Below the pieces are notes generated by a model. The model saw only the letters and a program-made list of their open reading frames with translations, was not told where the DNA came from and did no database searches. Shown here piece after piece: positions 27,454 through 36,273 of a DNA stretch of 64,000 bases; the first letter of the stretch is position 1, and each line of letters opens with the position of its first letter. Location of the stretch: assembly GCA_016124205.1 (NCBI GenBank), contig WGOD01000002.1, positions 744,001-808,000 of the forward strand, in the 5' to 3' direction. The stretch is from Alphaproteobacteria bacterium (lineage in GTDB: Bacteria > Pseudomonadota > Alphaproteobacteria > Caulobacterales > Maricaulaceae). The translations under genes and the position numbers were made by a program.

Positions 27454-29058
27454 TCAGCGGCGCATCGCCGCGCGGGGGTGTCCGGTTACCGGCGCAAGCG
27501 CCATCGGCATATCCTCCGGGGCGGACCGTCCGAGCCGGTCCTGCTCGAACTCGGCGGGCGTGCGCGCTTGTCCGGCCTCGAAGGCCCGGAGCAATTGCCG
27601 GTCGCGGCCGTAAATGTCGTCGAGATAGCGCACGCGGCCATACTCGCCCGGCGCCGCCGTGAAGTAGAGGATGTGGACCTCGACCGGGTCGTCGATATTC
27701 ACCCGTGTGGCGCGTGATCCTGCCGTCACCTCGTCGATGGCGGCACGGTCCCAGCCTTCCTGTCCTTCGAGGATCCATTCGGCGAGGTCGAACGGGTCCT
27801 GCACCCGCACGCAGCCCGACGACACGGCGCGGCGATTGTCCTCGAACAGGTCGCGGTGATTGGTGTCGTGAATGTAGATGTTGTGCCGGTTGGGGAACAT
27901 GAATTTCACCTCCCCCAGCGCGTTGTTCGCGCCCGGACGCTGGCGCACGCGGAAGTCCGACAGCGAGCGGGTCGACCAGTCGATGGAGTGCGGATCAACC
28001 GCATAGCCCGAGCGGTCGACCACCTGGTAACCGGCCCAGCGGGCATAGTCCGGATTGCGGCGGATGGACCGCAGCGTGCCGGTGCCGAGGCTGGTCGGCG
28101 TTTCCCACCACGGATTGAAGACCAGATAGGTCATGGTCGCGGAAAAGGCCGGTGTCGCCGCACTGGTGCGCCCGGCCATCGCCTCGTGGCTGGAGACGCG
28201 CTCGCCATTCTCCCAGGCTTCCAGCCGGTAGTCGGCGACATTCACCCGGATATGACGGCGGCCGAGATCGAAGGGCAGCCAGCGCCAGCGTTCCATGTTG
28301 ATGGCCAGCTGCGCGGCGCGCTCGTCCGGCGTGCGGTCAAGCGCCCGCTGCGTATGCGCATCCACGATGCCGGTGGGCTCCAGTCGCGCATCGCGCTGGA
28401 ACTGCCGGACGGCGCGTTCGAGGACCGTGTCGAAGGGCCGGCCCGCCGGGACCAGCGCCAGAGACGGATCGATTTCGGCGAGACGCTGGCGCAGACGGTC
28501 GACCCGGTCGCCCTGGCTTTCGAGCGTCAGATCCTCGCCCTCGTCGAGGGGGGCGCTGGCGCGGGCCTCGACGCCGAGCAGGACACGCTCGCGGCGCAAG
28601 GCGGCATATTCGGGAAAGGGCGGGGCCAGCGCTTCGAGCCCCTGACGGATCTCTCCGGTCGCGAGGGCCGTGCGCAGGCGCTCGACAAGGTCGATCGCCG
28701 GCTTGTCGAGCGTCCATTCCGGCTCGACGTCACGCGGATCGACCAGGCCGTAATAAAGGTCTCCCGCGAAGGCGAGCCAGGCATCGGTCGCCAGCCGGTC
28801 GCGCAGGCCCGGGCTCAAAGCCGGGTCGGACAGGCGCGCATAGCCGTAGCGTTCGGGGGGAAGGCCGTGCATCCAGGCCTCGCCGATCGCGGTGACGAGC
28901 TCGTCGTAAGCGGCGGCGGTCCAGACCGGCGCCCCCTGCCGCCCGGCATAGAGTTCAGCCGTGCCGACGGGAGAGAGCTCACCACGAATCTGGGCGTGCG
29001 CCGCGGACGTCAGCCCGAGCGCCAGACACAGAACACACATGACCGGAAATCGCCGCAT
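27454..29058 (-). CDS. L,D-transpeptidase (YcbB/LdtD-like)
   Basis: The 534-residue protein has a signal peptide (cleavage after AHA, about residue 22), an N-terminal scaffold domain, a peptidoglycan-binding-like block near residues 200-250 (RAVRQFQRDARLEPTGIVDAHTQRAL) and the YkuD catalytic domain. The active-site motif is IYIHDTN followed by SSGCVRVQ, with nucleophile C416. It would form 3-3 cross-links or attach proteins to peptidoglycan in the periplasm. The architecture and length match YcbB-type enzymes. It is monocistronic on the minus strand; the sequence TTAACCAT lies 45-52 bases upstream. Confidence 0.92.
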   Translation of the reverse strand: MRRFPVMCVLCLALGLTSAAHAQIRGELSPVGTAELYAGRQGAPVWTAAAYDELVTAIGEAWMHGLPPERYGYARLSDPALSPGLRDRLATDAWLAFAGDLYYGLVDPRDVEPEWTLDKPAIDLVERLRTALATGEIRQGLEALAPPFPEYAALRRERVLLGVEARASAPLDEGEDLTLESQGDRVDRLRQRLAEIDPSLALVPAGRPFDTVLERAVRQFQRDARLEPTGIVDAHTQRALDRTPDERAAQLAINMERWRWLPFDLGRRHIRVNVADYRLEAWENGERVSSHEAMAGRTSAATPAFSATMTYLVFNPWWETPTSLGTGTLRSIRRNPDYARWAGYQVVDRSGYAVDPHSIDWSTRSLSDFRVRQRPGANNALGEVKFMFPNRHNIYIHDTNHRDLFEDNRRAVSSGCVRVQDPFDLAEWILEGQEGWDRAAIDEVTAGSRATRVNIDDPVEVHILYFTAAPGEYGRVRYLDDIYGRDRQLLRAFEAGQARTPAEFEQDRLGRSAPEDMPMALAPVTGHPRAAMRR

Positions 29059-29161
29059 GACCCCCCTGGTTCGCGATCGAACTTCCCTGCACGGGGCACA
29101 CGTTAACCATATTTACCGCGGAATCGAAGGCGGTTCTGAAAAGAAAACGGAACCCGCCCGT

Positions 29162-32100
29162 CTAGTATTCCGTCCGCCAGCGCACGGCGATGGAGGCGCC
29201 GGCATCTCCGGTCAGGCGGGAGATCAGGGTGACGTTGGGGCGAACCTCCCATTCAATCCGGGCTGCCGTCTCGGCCGTCGCGCCGCCGGATTCGATCTCG
29301 AGATAGACATCGTCGTCGATATAGCGCCCGCCGGTGACAATCGGCCCGTCCTCGCCCGTGCGCACCGACAGGCGATCAATGCCGATGGCCGACCGCAGGC
29401 GGTCGAAGGCGCCAAAGCCGCCGACACCGGTCGCGGCGCTCGACAGGGTGGAGGCCAGCTGGGCGGCTTCGAGCGGGGACAATTCGGTGGCCGACCGGCC
29501 GAACAGGATGCGCGACAGGATTTCGTCCTCGGGCAGTTGCGGGGTCGAGGACAGGCGGATTTCCGGTGCCGTGACGCGGCCCGTCACCCGGATCTGGGCG
29601 GTGAAGCTGTCGTCGGTCCGTTCCGCGACGATGTTCAGCTCCGCATCGGCGGGCTCGCCATCGAAGCGGATCCGTCCGCTCTCGAACTCGAAAGGCCGGC
29701 CGGCAAAGTCGACCGTGCCGTTTTCCAGCCGCGCATTGCCGTTGAGCCGCGGCGCGTCGGCGCGGCCGGTGACCCGGATGTCCGCGCTCCATTCCGTGTC
29801 GAAGCCGGGACCGCGCACGAAAATCCGGCGGGACGCGCGAACCCGGTAGTCGAGCTCGACCGGAGACGGTTGGCGGCGAGCGACAATGCGGTGCCCCGGC
29901 GGCGCGTTCACCTCCGTGACGTCAATCTCGACGATGGAGGCGCGGCCGCCCTCGGGAATGCGGGCCTCGACCCGGTCGATCCGGGTTTCGCCCGTGACCA
30001 GGATCGTGTCCTCGGGACGTAGGGCGATCGTGACATTGCCGGTGGCCGTCGCCTGAAGGTCGTTGCGATCAAGCGCGGTGAAATTGCGGAATTCGAGCTG
30101 GAATTCGCCTTCCGGGCGCGCGCCGGCAAGCGACAGCCCGCCGCTGCCGGTCAGGGTGCCCCGGTCGCCATCGTTGGCGGTCAGCGTATCGATTTCCAAC
30201 CCTTCGCCGGAGAAAGTCGCGGTGATCTCGCCGCCGCGAATGTTCACGCCCTGGCGGATTTCGCGGTAGGCGATGTCGCTGCCGTTCAGCGTGCCGGAGA
30301 AGTCCGGTGCGCCGAGCGTGCCCGTGAATTGCGCATCGCCGACGACATTGCCGGAGAGCTGGTGGTTCTCCGGCAGGTGGAAGGCGGCCAGCGGCCCGAT
30401 CGCACCGCTGAGATGTGCCTCGCCGTCGATGGCCGTGTCCATGCGGCCGGGGATTTCCGCCAGAGTCGCGAGCGTCCCGAAATCCGCTTCGACGCTTGCC
30501 TCGGCAACAAGATCATTGCCCTCCGCTTCGAGGATGGCGCGGGCCAATCCGTCGATTAGCGTGTCGGACAGGCGGGCCGTCAGGCTGGACTCTTCGTCCG
30601 CGCCGGGCGGGCGCAGGCCTTCGCCGCGCAGATCGGCCTCGATCTCCGGCCCCGTGGACATGCGGCGATAGACGATGCTGCCGGAGATCGCACCCTCCGC
30701 CGGCGTGCGCTCACGGTAGAGCGAGATCAGGCCGATCGGCACGTCCGACAGGTCGAGTTCGGCATTGGGCGCCTCGCCGCCCTGCCATTGCAGCGCGAAG
30801 ACGCCCTCATTCAATCGCCAGGCACCGGAGAAGCGCGGGGGCCCGTCCGACGGCATCGCAAAAACGAGGCGGTTGACGGTCGCCAATTCGACATCGCCCC
30901 ATTCGCCGGAGGGCGAGAAGGACACGGACATGCCATCCTCACCACGGACGAAACGCCCTTCGCCATTCACCGTCCAGGCCGAGGCATAGAAGCCGGTCGA
31001 CTGCAGCGTGATGTCCATCGCCTCGAGCGTGCCCTGGGCGTTCAGGCGCAGCCGGTCGACGCGGCCGTCATTCCACTGGAAACCGCGCGCATCGATGCCG
31101 ATCGAGATCGGCGGACTGCCCGTCTCGCCGAAATCAGCGACCGCGACGACACTGCCGGGACCGTTCTCGTATCGCCCCTCGATCCGGCCGGCGGGGCCTT
31201 CCGGACCGTAGCGCCCCTGCCCGGTCAAGCGGACCGGACCGGCCTCGCCCGACAGGCTGCGCAGCGCCCAGCCTCCGCCAGTGCGCGCGACGGTGCCGGA
31301 GAGGTCGAGCTCGCCCTGTTCGGTGCCCGCCGTGAAGCGGATGTCCGCGCTGAGGTCTTCAGGGCCCCCGCGGCCATCGACGACCAGCATCGGCGTGATC
31401 ATGGCAACGGGTCCCGCGGTGAGGCGTTCGCCGCCCGCCTCGACCCGCCAGACGGTCTCGCCATTCTGCGGGGAGGCGGTGACGGTCGCGGTCGTACCGG
31501 CGGCCAGCGAAACCGGGCCGAAGCCGAGATCGCGGCGCGCCCGGGCCTCGGCGTCGGCGCGCCAGGCATTGCCGGAGGTGAAGTCGATGCGACCTTCCGC
31601 GGTCAGCCCGTCGGACTGGATGCGTAGCCCCTCGATGCCGTAGCGGCCGGAGGCGGTCCGGGTCAGCGTACCGCGCAAATCGGCCTGGTCGCCCAGCTGG
31701 GCGATCACGTCCGGCCCGGCGAGACTGCGCGCCTGACCGTCGAGCGCGACGGTCAGCGCCCCATCAAAGCCGCCATCCAGCTCGACGCGGGCATTGGCGT
31801 CACCGGACAGACCCTCCAGCAGGCCGCCGAGCCGGGTCAGGCTGACCTCGCCGGACAGGCCATAGACGCGGTCCGCGAGACGGACATCGCCGGCCGCCTC
31901 GACGCGGTTGCCATTGCCCTCGGCGACGAGGTCTTCAAGGAACCAGTTGCGGCCGTCCGGATCGCGGCGCACCACGCCTTCGAGATGCGGAGTTGGACCC
32001 AGCGTGGCGGCCAGACGCCGTTCGGGATAGCCCGCTCCCGTCAGATCGGCCGCGAACTCGATCCGCAGATCGGACACCGGTCCTTCGACGGCGGTGAACC

Positions 32101-33250
32101 CGGTCAGGGTCGCGGCGGAGAAGCCGCGATAGGTGACGCCTTCCGCCGCGATGTCGCCGTGGATCGAGCGGTCGCCGGACAGATCCCCGACGCCATCGAA
32201 GGTCACGCGCGCCGCCTCGAGCGGCTCACCGCTCCAGCGCGCGATCTGCGCGCCATCGGTTTCCAGAAGGATGGCCCAGACCTCACCCGACGGTGTGATC
32301 TCGGCATGGGTCGGCCCGGCATCGGCATTGAGCGAGACCAGTTGCGGGCGGCGGCCGGACAGGTCGATTACTGCCTCACCGTGCGTTTCGCCGCCGAGGA
32401 TGCGGCGCACCCAGCGGCCGGGCCAGTCCTGCGCCGCGAAGCGGGCGCGGACGGTCAGCTCGGCGTCTTCCCATTGCAGGCGGGCTTCTCCGATTTCCGT
32501 ACCGTCGAGCCTTATGTCGGCATCGCCCGACCCGTCTTCCGGGGTACCGGACAGATTGGCGTCCATGGCGATGGCATGGCCGGGAATGCGTAACAGGCTG
32601 GCGATCGGGCCGTCCGGCGCGCCCTCGAGGTCGATTGTTGCGGTCATGCGCCCATCGATGGTCCGGGTGAAGGACGCGGTGGCGACATCGCCCGGCGCAT
32701 CGACCCGCTCGAAACGCGCGTCGAAATCGACAGCGCCGCGCGCACCGATATCGAGACTGGACTGTGCGGTGAAGGCGATCTCCGGCCCGGCAATCCCCTC
32801 GCCAAGTTCGAAACGATCGAGGTTCAGCCGGTCGATCCGGGCTTGTGGCAGGGAGGGGCTCCCGCCGCCTTCGCCGCCGCCCCCTTGCGGCAGGCGGTCG
32901 AGCCGGCCGAAGTCGGCGTCCAGATCATGGATCACGATGCCGCCACCGGTCAGATAGCGCAGCGGCCGCCAGTCGAGCGAAACGTCCCGCAGCTCCAACC
33001 ACGTCCCGTCGGCATCGGTGATCGTGAGCTCGTCCAGCCGGACGCGGGACAGGAGGTCGCCTTCGAGCCCGTCGATCTCGATCCGTCCGATGCCGGCGAT
33101 CTCCCGTCCGTCGAGCTGGCTCGCGACCAGCCCGGTTCCTGCGGGAGTCGCGATCAGCAGGCGGAGACCGGCGAGCAGGACGATGAGCCCGCCGAGGATC
33201 ACGGCGGCCCAGATCAATCCGGTGCGCAGGGTTGAGGAGCGAGCGGCCAT
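29162..33250 (-). CDS. tamB: translocation and assembly module protein TamB
   Basis: This very long protein (1362 residues) has one N-terminal membrane anchor (LIWAAVILGGLIVLLAGLRLLIA, about 12-34) and a long run of beta-strand repeats. The C-terminal TamB (DUF490) domain includes RIFVRGPGFDTEWSADIRVTG and ILSRILFGRSATELSPLEAAQLA, and the chain ends in aromatic RTEY, as usual. It spans the periplasm as a groove-like lipid or protein conduit and works with TamA. It begins 2 bases after the tamA stop, so the two form one operon. Length is within the family range. Confidence 0.95.
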   Translation of the reverse strand: MAARSSTLRTGLIWAAVILGGLIVLLAGLRLLIATPAGTGLVASQLDGREIAGIGRIEIDGLEGDLLSRVRLDELTITDADGTWLELRDVSLDWRPLRYLTGGGIVIHDLDADFGRLDRLPQGGGGEGGGSPSLPQARIDRLNLDRFELGEGIAGPEIAFTAQSSLDIGARGAVDFDARFERVDAPGDVATASFTRTIDGRMTATIDLEGAPDGPIASLLRIPGHAIAMDANLSGTPEDGSGDADIRLDGTEIGEARLQWEDAELTVRARFAAQDWPGRWVRRILGGETHGEAVIDLSGRRPQLVSLNADAGPTHAEITPSGEVWAILLETDGAQIARWSGEPLEAARVTFDGVGDLSGDRSIHGDIAAEGVTYRGFSAATLTGFTAVEGPVSDLRIEFAADLTGAGYPERRLAATLGPTPHLEGVVRRDPDGRNWFLEDLVAEGNGNRVEAAGDVRLADRVYGLSGEVSLTRLGGLLEGLSGDANARVELDGGFDGALTVALDGQARSLAGPDVIAQLGDQADLRGTLTRTASGRYGIEGLRIQSDGLTAEGRIDFTSGNAWRADAEARARRDLGFGPVSLAAGTTATVTASPQNGETVWRVEAGGERLTAGPVAMITPMLVVDGRGGPEDLSADIRFTAGTEQGELDLSGTVARTGGGWALRSLSGEAGPVRLTGQGRYGPEGPAGRIEGRYENGPGSVVAVADFGETGSPPISIGIDARGFQWNDGRVDRLRLNAQGTLEAMDITLQSTGFYASAWTVNGEGRFVRGEDGMSVSFSPSGEWGDVELATVNRLVFAMPSDGPPRFSGAWRLNEGVFALQWQGGEAPNAELDLSDVPIGLISLYRERTPAEGAISGSIVYRRMSTGPEIEADLRGEGLRPPGADEESSLTARLSDTLIDGLARAILEAEGNDLVAEASVEADFGTLATLAEIPGRMDTAIDGEAHLSGAIGPLAAFHLPENHQLSGNVVGDAQFTGTLGAPDFSGTLNGSDIAYREIRQGVNIRGGEITATFSGEGLEIDTLTANDGDRGTLTGSGGLSLAGARPEGEFQLEFRNFTALDRNDLQATATGNVTIALRPEDTILVTGETRIDRVEARIPEGGRASIVEIDVTEVNAPPGHRIVARRQPSPVELDYRVRASRRIFVRGPGFDTEWSADIRVTGRADAPRLNGNARLENGTVDFAGRPFEFESGRIRFDGEPADAELNIVAERTDDSFTAQIRVTGRVTAPEIRLSSTPQLPEDEILSRILFGRSATELSPLEAAQLASTLSSAATGVGGFGAFDRLRSAIGIDRLSVRTGEDGPIVTGGRYIDDDVYLEIESGGATAETAARIEWEVRPNVTLISRLTGDAGASIAVRWRTEY

Positions 33251-33252
33251 GA

Positions 33253-35004
33253 TCAGAAGGCCTGACCGATCGAGATATAGACGCTGACCGGGTCCTCACC
33301 GTCGCGCCGGTCGAGCGGCGTGGCGAGGTCGAGCCGGATCGGTCCGAAACCCGTGTAATAGCGAACACCGAAACCGATGGCGGCGCGCATCGCGCCGACG
33401 TCGGGCATCGGGTCGGAGCCGGCCGCAGCGCTGTCGATGAAGGCGGCAAAGCCGAGCGTGTCCGATCGGCGCCAGCGCACCTCGACACTGGTCTCCACCA
33501 GCGATGTGCCGCCAAAAGGCTGGCCCGTCGGACCGAGCGGGCTCAGCGACTGATATTCGAAACCCCGCGCCGATCCGCCCCCGCCTGCGTAGAAACGCCG
33601 GTCGGCGGGGATTTCCGCCGCATCGACGTTCAGGATCGTGCCGAGGCGAACGCGGCCCGCCAAAACGACGTCATCGGCGACCGGATAATACCCCGTTGCG
33701 GCAATCCGCGTCGTGTAGAAGGTCGTGAAGCCGTCATCGAAGACGGCGGCGGGCACGACGACACCTTCAAGGGTGAAACCGGTCTGCGGGTCGAGCGGAT
33801 CGTCGCGCCGGTCCCAGATCGCTCCCAGTGAGACTGCCGCCAGCTGGAGGTCGCCAGCCCGCGTCCGGGCGACACCGCTGGCTTCCTCGACGCGCGCGGT
33901 TTCGATCTCCGCGCCGAGCGTGGCCGCCAGCTCGTCGGAGATGGCGCGGCGCAGCCCGGCCCCGAGGGTGAAGGCTTCGCGGTCATAGGCGTCGGTGCGC
34001 TCGACCTCGGCCTCGGCAGAAAGGGTCAGTGTCTGATCGAAACGCCGCCAGTTGGGAAATTCGAGACGGGCTCCCGCCAGGCTGTCGAGCGTGGCGAGCC
34101 GTGCGGTAAGCGTCAGCGACTCCGCGCCGCCGAACATGTTGCGCCGTGTCCATTCGCCTTCGATGCCCGCGCCCTCGGTGGTGGAATAGCCCGCGCCCAG
34201 TTCGAGCTGGTGACGCGGGGCGGCCTCCATCTCCACGATGACGGTGCGCGTTTCCTCACCGTCGACCGTTTCGCCGAGCCGGACCTCGGCCCGTTCGACG
34301 CCCGGCAGGCCGGACAGCCGGTCGGCAAACTCGATCAGCGCGTCCGGTGCGGCCGGATCGCCGGTATCGAAGGGCGCCAGACGGCGCACATAGCCTGGGC
34401 GCAGCACGGTCTCGCCGGGTGTCTCGATCTCTCCGAAGCGGGCGAAGGGGCCCGGCTCGATCGTGAACCGGCCGCGTGCAGAAATCGTCGCATGGTCGAC
34501 GACGATCTCCCGGTCACCCGCCTCGGCGTCGGGATAGCCCTCCGCGCGCAGGGTCACCACGGCCTCGTGCTCGGCGGCAAGAATGGACTGGGCGTCGACC
34601 GGGTCGCCTTCGCTCAGTGTAAAGGCCGAACGCATGCGATCGGACGCTTCGCGCGTGACCGGGCGGGACAGGTCGAGATCGACGCTGGAGAAGGTGAAGC
34701 GGGGGCCGGGCTCGACGCGGACGGCGGGACGCAGCCTTCCATCGCCATCAAGCACGACCGCGGTGGCCGCCCCGGAATAATAGCCAAAGGATCGCAGCGC
34801 CCGGCGCACACGCGCGGCGCCTTCCTCGGCACGCTGACGCGCCTCGCGGGGGCCGGCCGGGGCATAGGGCGTCTGTCCGACCACGTCGAGCAATTGCTCG
34901 CGCAGTGCGGCATCGTCGACGCCGCGAATCCGGGCCACTGGCTCCGCCCAGGCAGGCGCGGCCAGTCCGGCGGCGATCAGGATGGCGAGACCGGAAGACT
35001 TCAT
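33253..35004 (-). CDS. tamA: outer-membrane assembly protein TamA (Omp85 family)
   Basis: The 583-residue protein has a signal peptide (cleavage after AWA, about residue 21), periplasmic POTRA-like domains (about 25-260) and a 16-strand Omp85 beta-barrel. The barrel includes the GGGSARGFEYQSLSPLG lid-loop motif that marks BamA/TamA proteins, and ends in IGQAF with a terminal phenylalanine. It inserts outer-membrane proteins together with TamB, encoded immediately downstream. The ATG at 35004 is preferred; a TTG three codons upstream is in frame. First gene of the operon. Confidence 0.93.
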   Translation of the reverse strand: MKSSGLAILIAAGLAAPAWAEPVARIRGVDDAALREQLLDVVGQTPYAPAGPREARQRAEEGAARVRRALRSFGYYSGAATAVVLDGDGRLRPAVRVEPGPRFTFSSVDLDLSRPVTREASDRMRSAFTLSEGDPVDAQSILAAEHEAVVTLRAEGYPDAEAGDREIVVDHATISARGRFTIEPGPFARFGEIETPGETVLRPGYVRRLAPFDTGDPAAPDALIEFADRLSGLPGVERAEVRLGETVDGEETRTVIVEMEAAPRHQLELGAGYSTTEGAGIEGEWTRRNMFGGAESLTLTARLATLDSLAGARLEFPNWRRFDQTLTLSAEAEVERTDAYDREAFTLGAGLRRAISDELAATLGAEIETARVEEASGVARTRAGDLQLAAVSLGAIWDRRDDPLDPQTGFTLEGVVVPAAVFDDGFTTFYTTRIAATGYYPVADDVVLAGRVRLGTILNVDAAEIPADRRFYAGGGGSARGFEYQSLSPLGPTGQPFGGTSLVETSVEVRWRRSDTLGFAAFIDSAAAGSDPMPDVGAMRAAIGFGVRYYTGFGPIRLDLATPLDRRDGEDPVSVYISIGQAF

Positions 35005-35130
35005 CAGACGCAAACTATACGCATCCCGCGCAAAAGGGTTTCGAATTCAGGCCCCGCGGATCTCAGGCCGGACGGGCGAAAATGCGGCAATCCGCATGAC
35101 AATGCGGTCAGGATGCCGTGTTCGGCATGC

Positions 35131-35163
35131 AAAAGGCCGCCCGGCAGAACCGGACGGCCTTTA
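35131..35163 (-). terminator. terminator of the desaturase gene
   Basis: Arms AAAGGCCGCCCGG and CCGGACGGCCTTT pair with one mismatch around a 5-base loop. On the minus strand the stem is followed by TTTT, 22 bases past the desaturase stop codon. It also isolates that gene from tamA. Confidence 0.85.
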
Positions 35164-35184
35164 GAGACAGTCGGCGTGTGACGC

Positions 35185-36120
35185 CTAGCGGGCTTCGGCC
35201 GGAACCGGAGCCGGTTCGAATTGCGGCGCGATCACCAGATCCCGTGCGAGCCGCAGCTTCGACAGCACCAGGAGCGCGGTGCCGTTGTAGTCGACGATGC
35301 GGTTCCAGATGCCCTTGCGCGGCAGGTTCAGGGCCGAGCGCGGGAAGTCGTGGTGATGGCCATGCAGCGCCTCGCCGCCCGTCAACAGGGCGAGCGTGTA
35401 GGCGAACCATTTCGGCGTCTTCATGTGGCCGAACACGTTCACGCCCAGCGTCGTGGCGTGGAATTGCATCGCCCGGCCGATCACGGCGGAGGCGTGCAGG
35501 ATGGCGGCCAGGACGAGCGGCCAGCCGAGCAGTGCGAACAGGAGGTAGACCAGACCCGGCAGGACAAGGTGGACGACGGCCGAAAGCCAGAGGTGATTTC
35601 GGTCCGCCCATTCCACGACCTTGAAGCGGGACAGCCAGCGCGCCATCGGACGATCCATGTCCTCCTTGTCGCGCCACAGGATCCAGCCGATCCACGCCCA
35701 GAACTTGCCTTCGGACGGGTTGTGCGGATCGCCGGGCTCGTCGGCATGGCGGTGATGCTGGGAGTGATAGTTCACCCAGTCCTTCAGTTTGCCCTGCATC
35801 GCGATGATGCAGTTGATGGCCACGAGGACCTGAACCGGGGTCGAGAGATGGCCGGCGCGGTGCTGCCAGATCCGGTGCAACGGGCCGATGCCCATATTGC
35901 ACACGAAGACGGCGGCGGCCGTCGTCAGGATGGCGAGCGGGGCGTACCACCAGTGAAGGTGAATGCTCTCCAGCGCGAAACCCAGCACCAGCGCGACCAC
36001 CAGGGTCAGCACACCGAGTGCGGGATAGATCACGGCGGAAAAGGCGCTCGTCCAGTCGAGCGTGCGCCAGGAGCGCAAGATCTCTTCGGAACGGGCACGA
36101 AGGGCAGTTTCGATCGTCAT
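35185..36120 (-). CDS. membrane fatty-acid desaturase (acyl-CoA delta-9 type)
   Basis: The 311-residue integral membrane di-iron enzyme has the three histidine boxes: H82-RIWQ-H87, H119-SQ-H122-H123 and H253-G-H-H-H257. These match the acyl-CoA/stearoyl desaturase family, in which the last box lies in a LHGHHHDFP context. Hydrophobic pairs surround residues 30-75 and 160-200. It would introduce a double bond into acyl chains to tune membrane fluidity. The gene stands alone, with a terminator after it. Its 5' flank holds TAACG/TAAGG/TAACG near-repeats just before the ATG (36124-36141). Confidence 0.9.
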   Translation of the reverse strand: MTIETALRARSEEILRSWRTLDWTSAFSAVIYPALGVLTLVVALVLGFALESIHLHWWYAPLAILTTAAAVFVCNMGIGPLHRIWQHRAGHLSTPVQVLVAINCIIAMQGKLKDWVNYHSQHHRHADEPGDPHNPSEGKFWAWIGWILWRDKEDMDRPMARWLSRFKVVEWADRNHLWLSAVVHLVLPGLVYLLFALLGWPLVLAAILHASAVIGRAMQFHATTLGVNVFGHMKTPKWFAYTLALLTGGEALHGHHHDFPRSALNLPRKGIWNRIVDYNGTALLVLSKLRLARDLVIAPQFEPAPVPAEAR

Positions 36121-36273
36121 GTAGGCGTTACCTTACGTTACGCGCGGAGCGCGGCAGAGCCATCCGGAAAAGGCCGGATGCGGTGGAAACTGAATCGGTC
36201 GAATCGGCACCGTGCAAGCGTGAACTGCAAGAATTGATCAGTTGGTAAACGGACATCCGATCCCAAGTGCCTG

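Noticed and set aside
36161-36180. Hairpin CATCCGG/CCGGATG upstream of the desaturase gene as a terminator of the acyl-CoA synthetase gene
   Set aside because: The stem is only 7 bp and no T-run follows on the minus strand; it could be chance.
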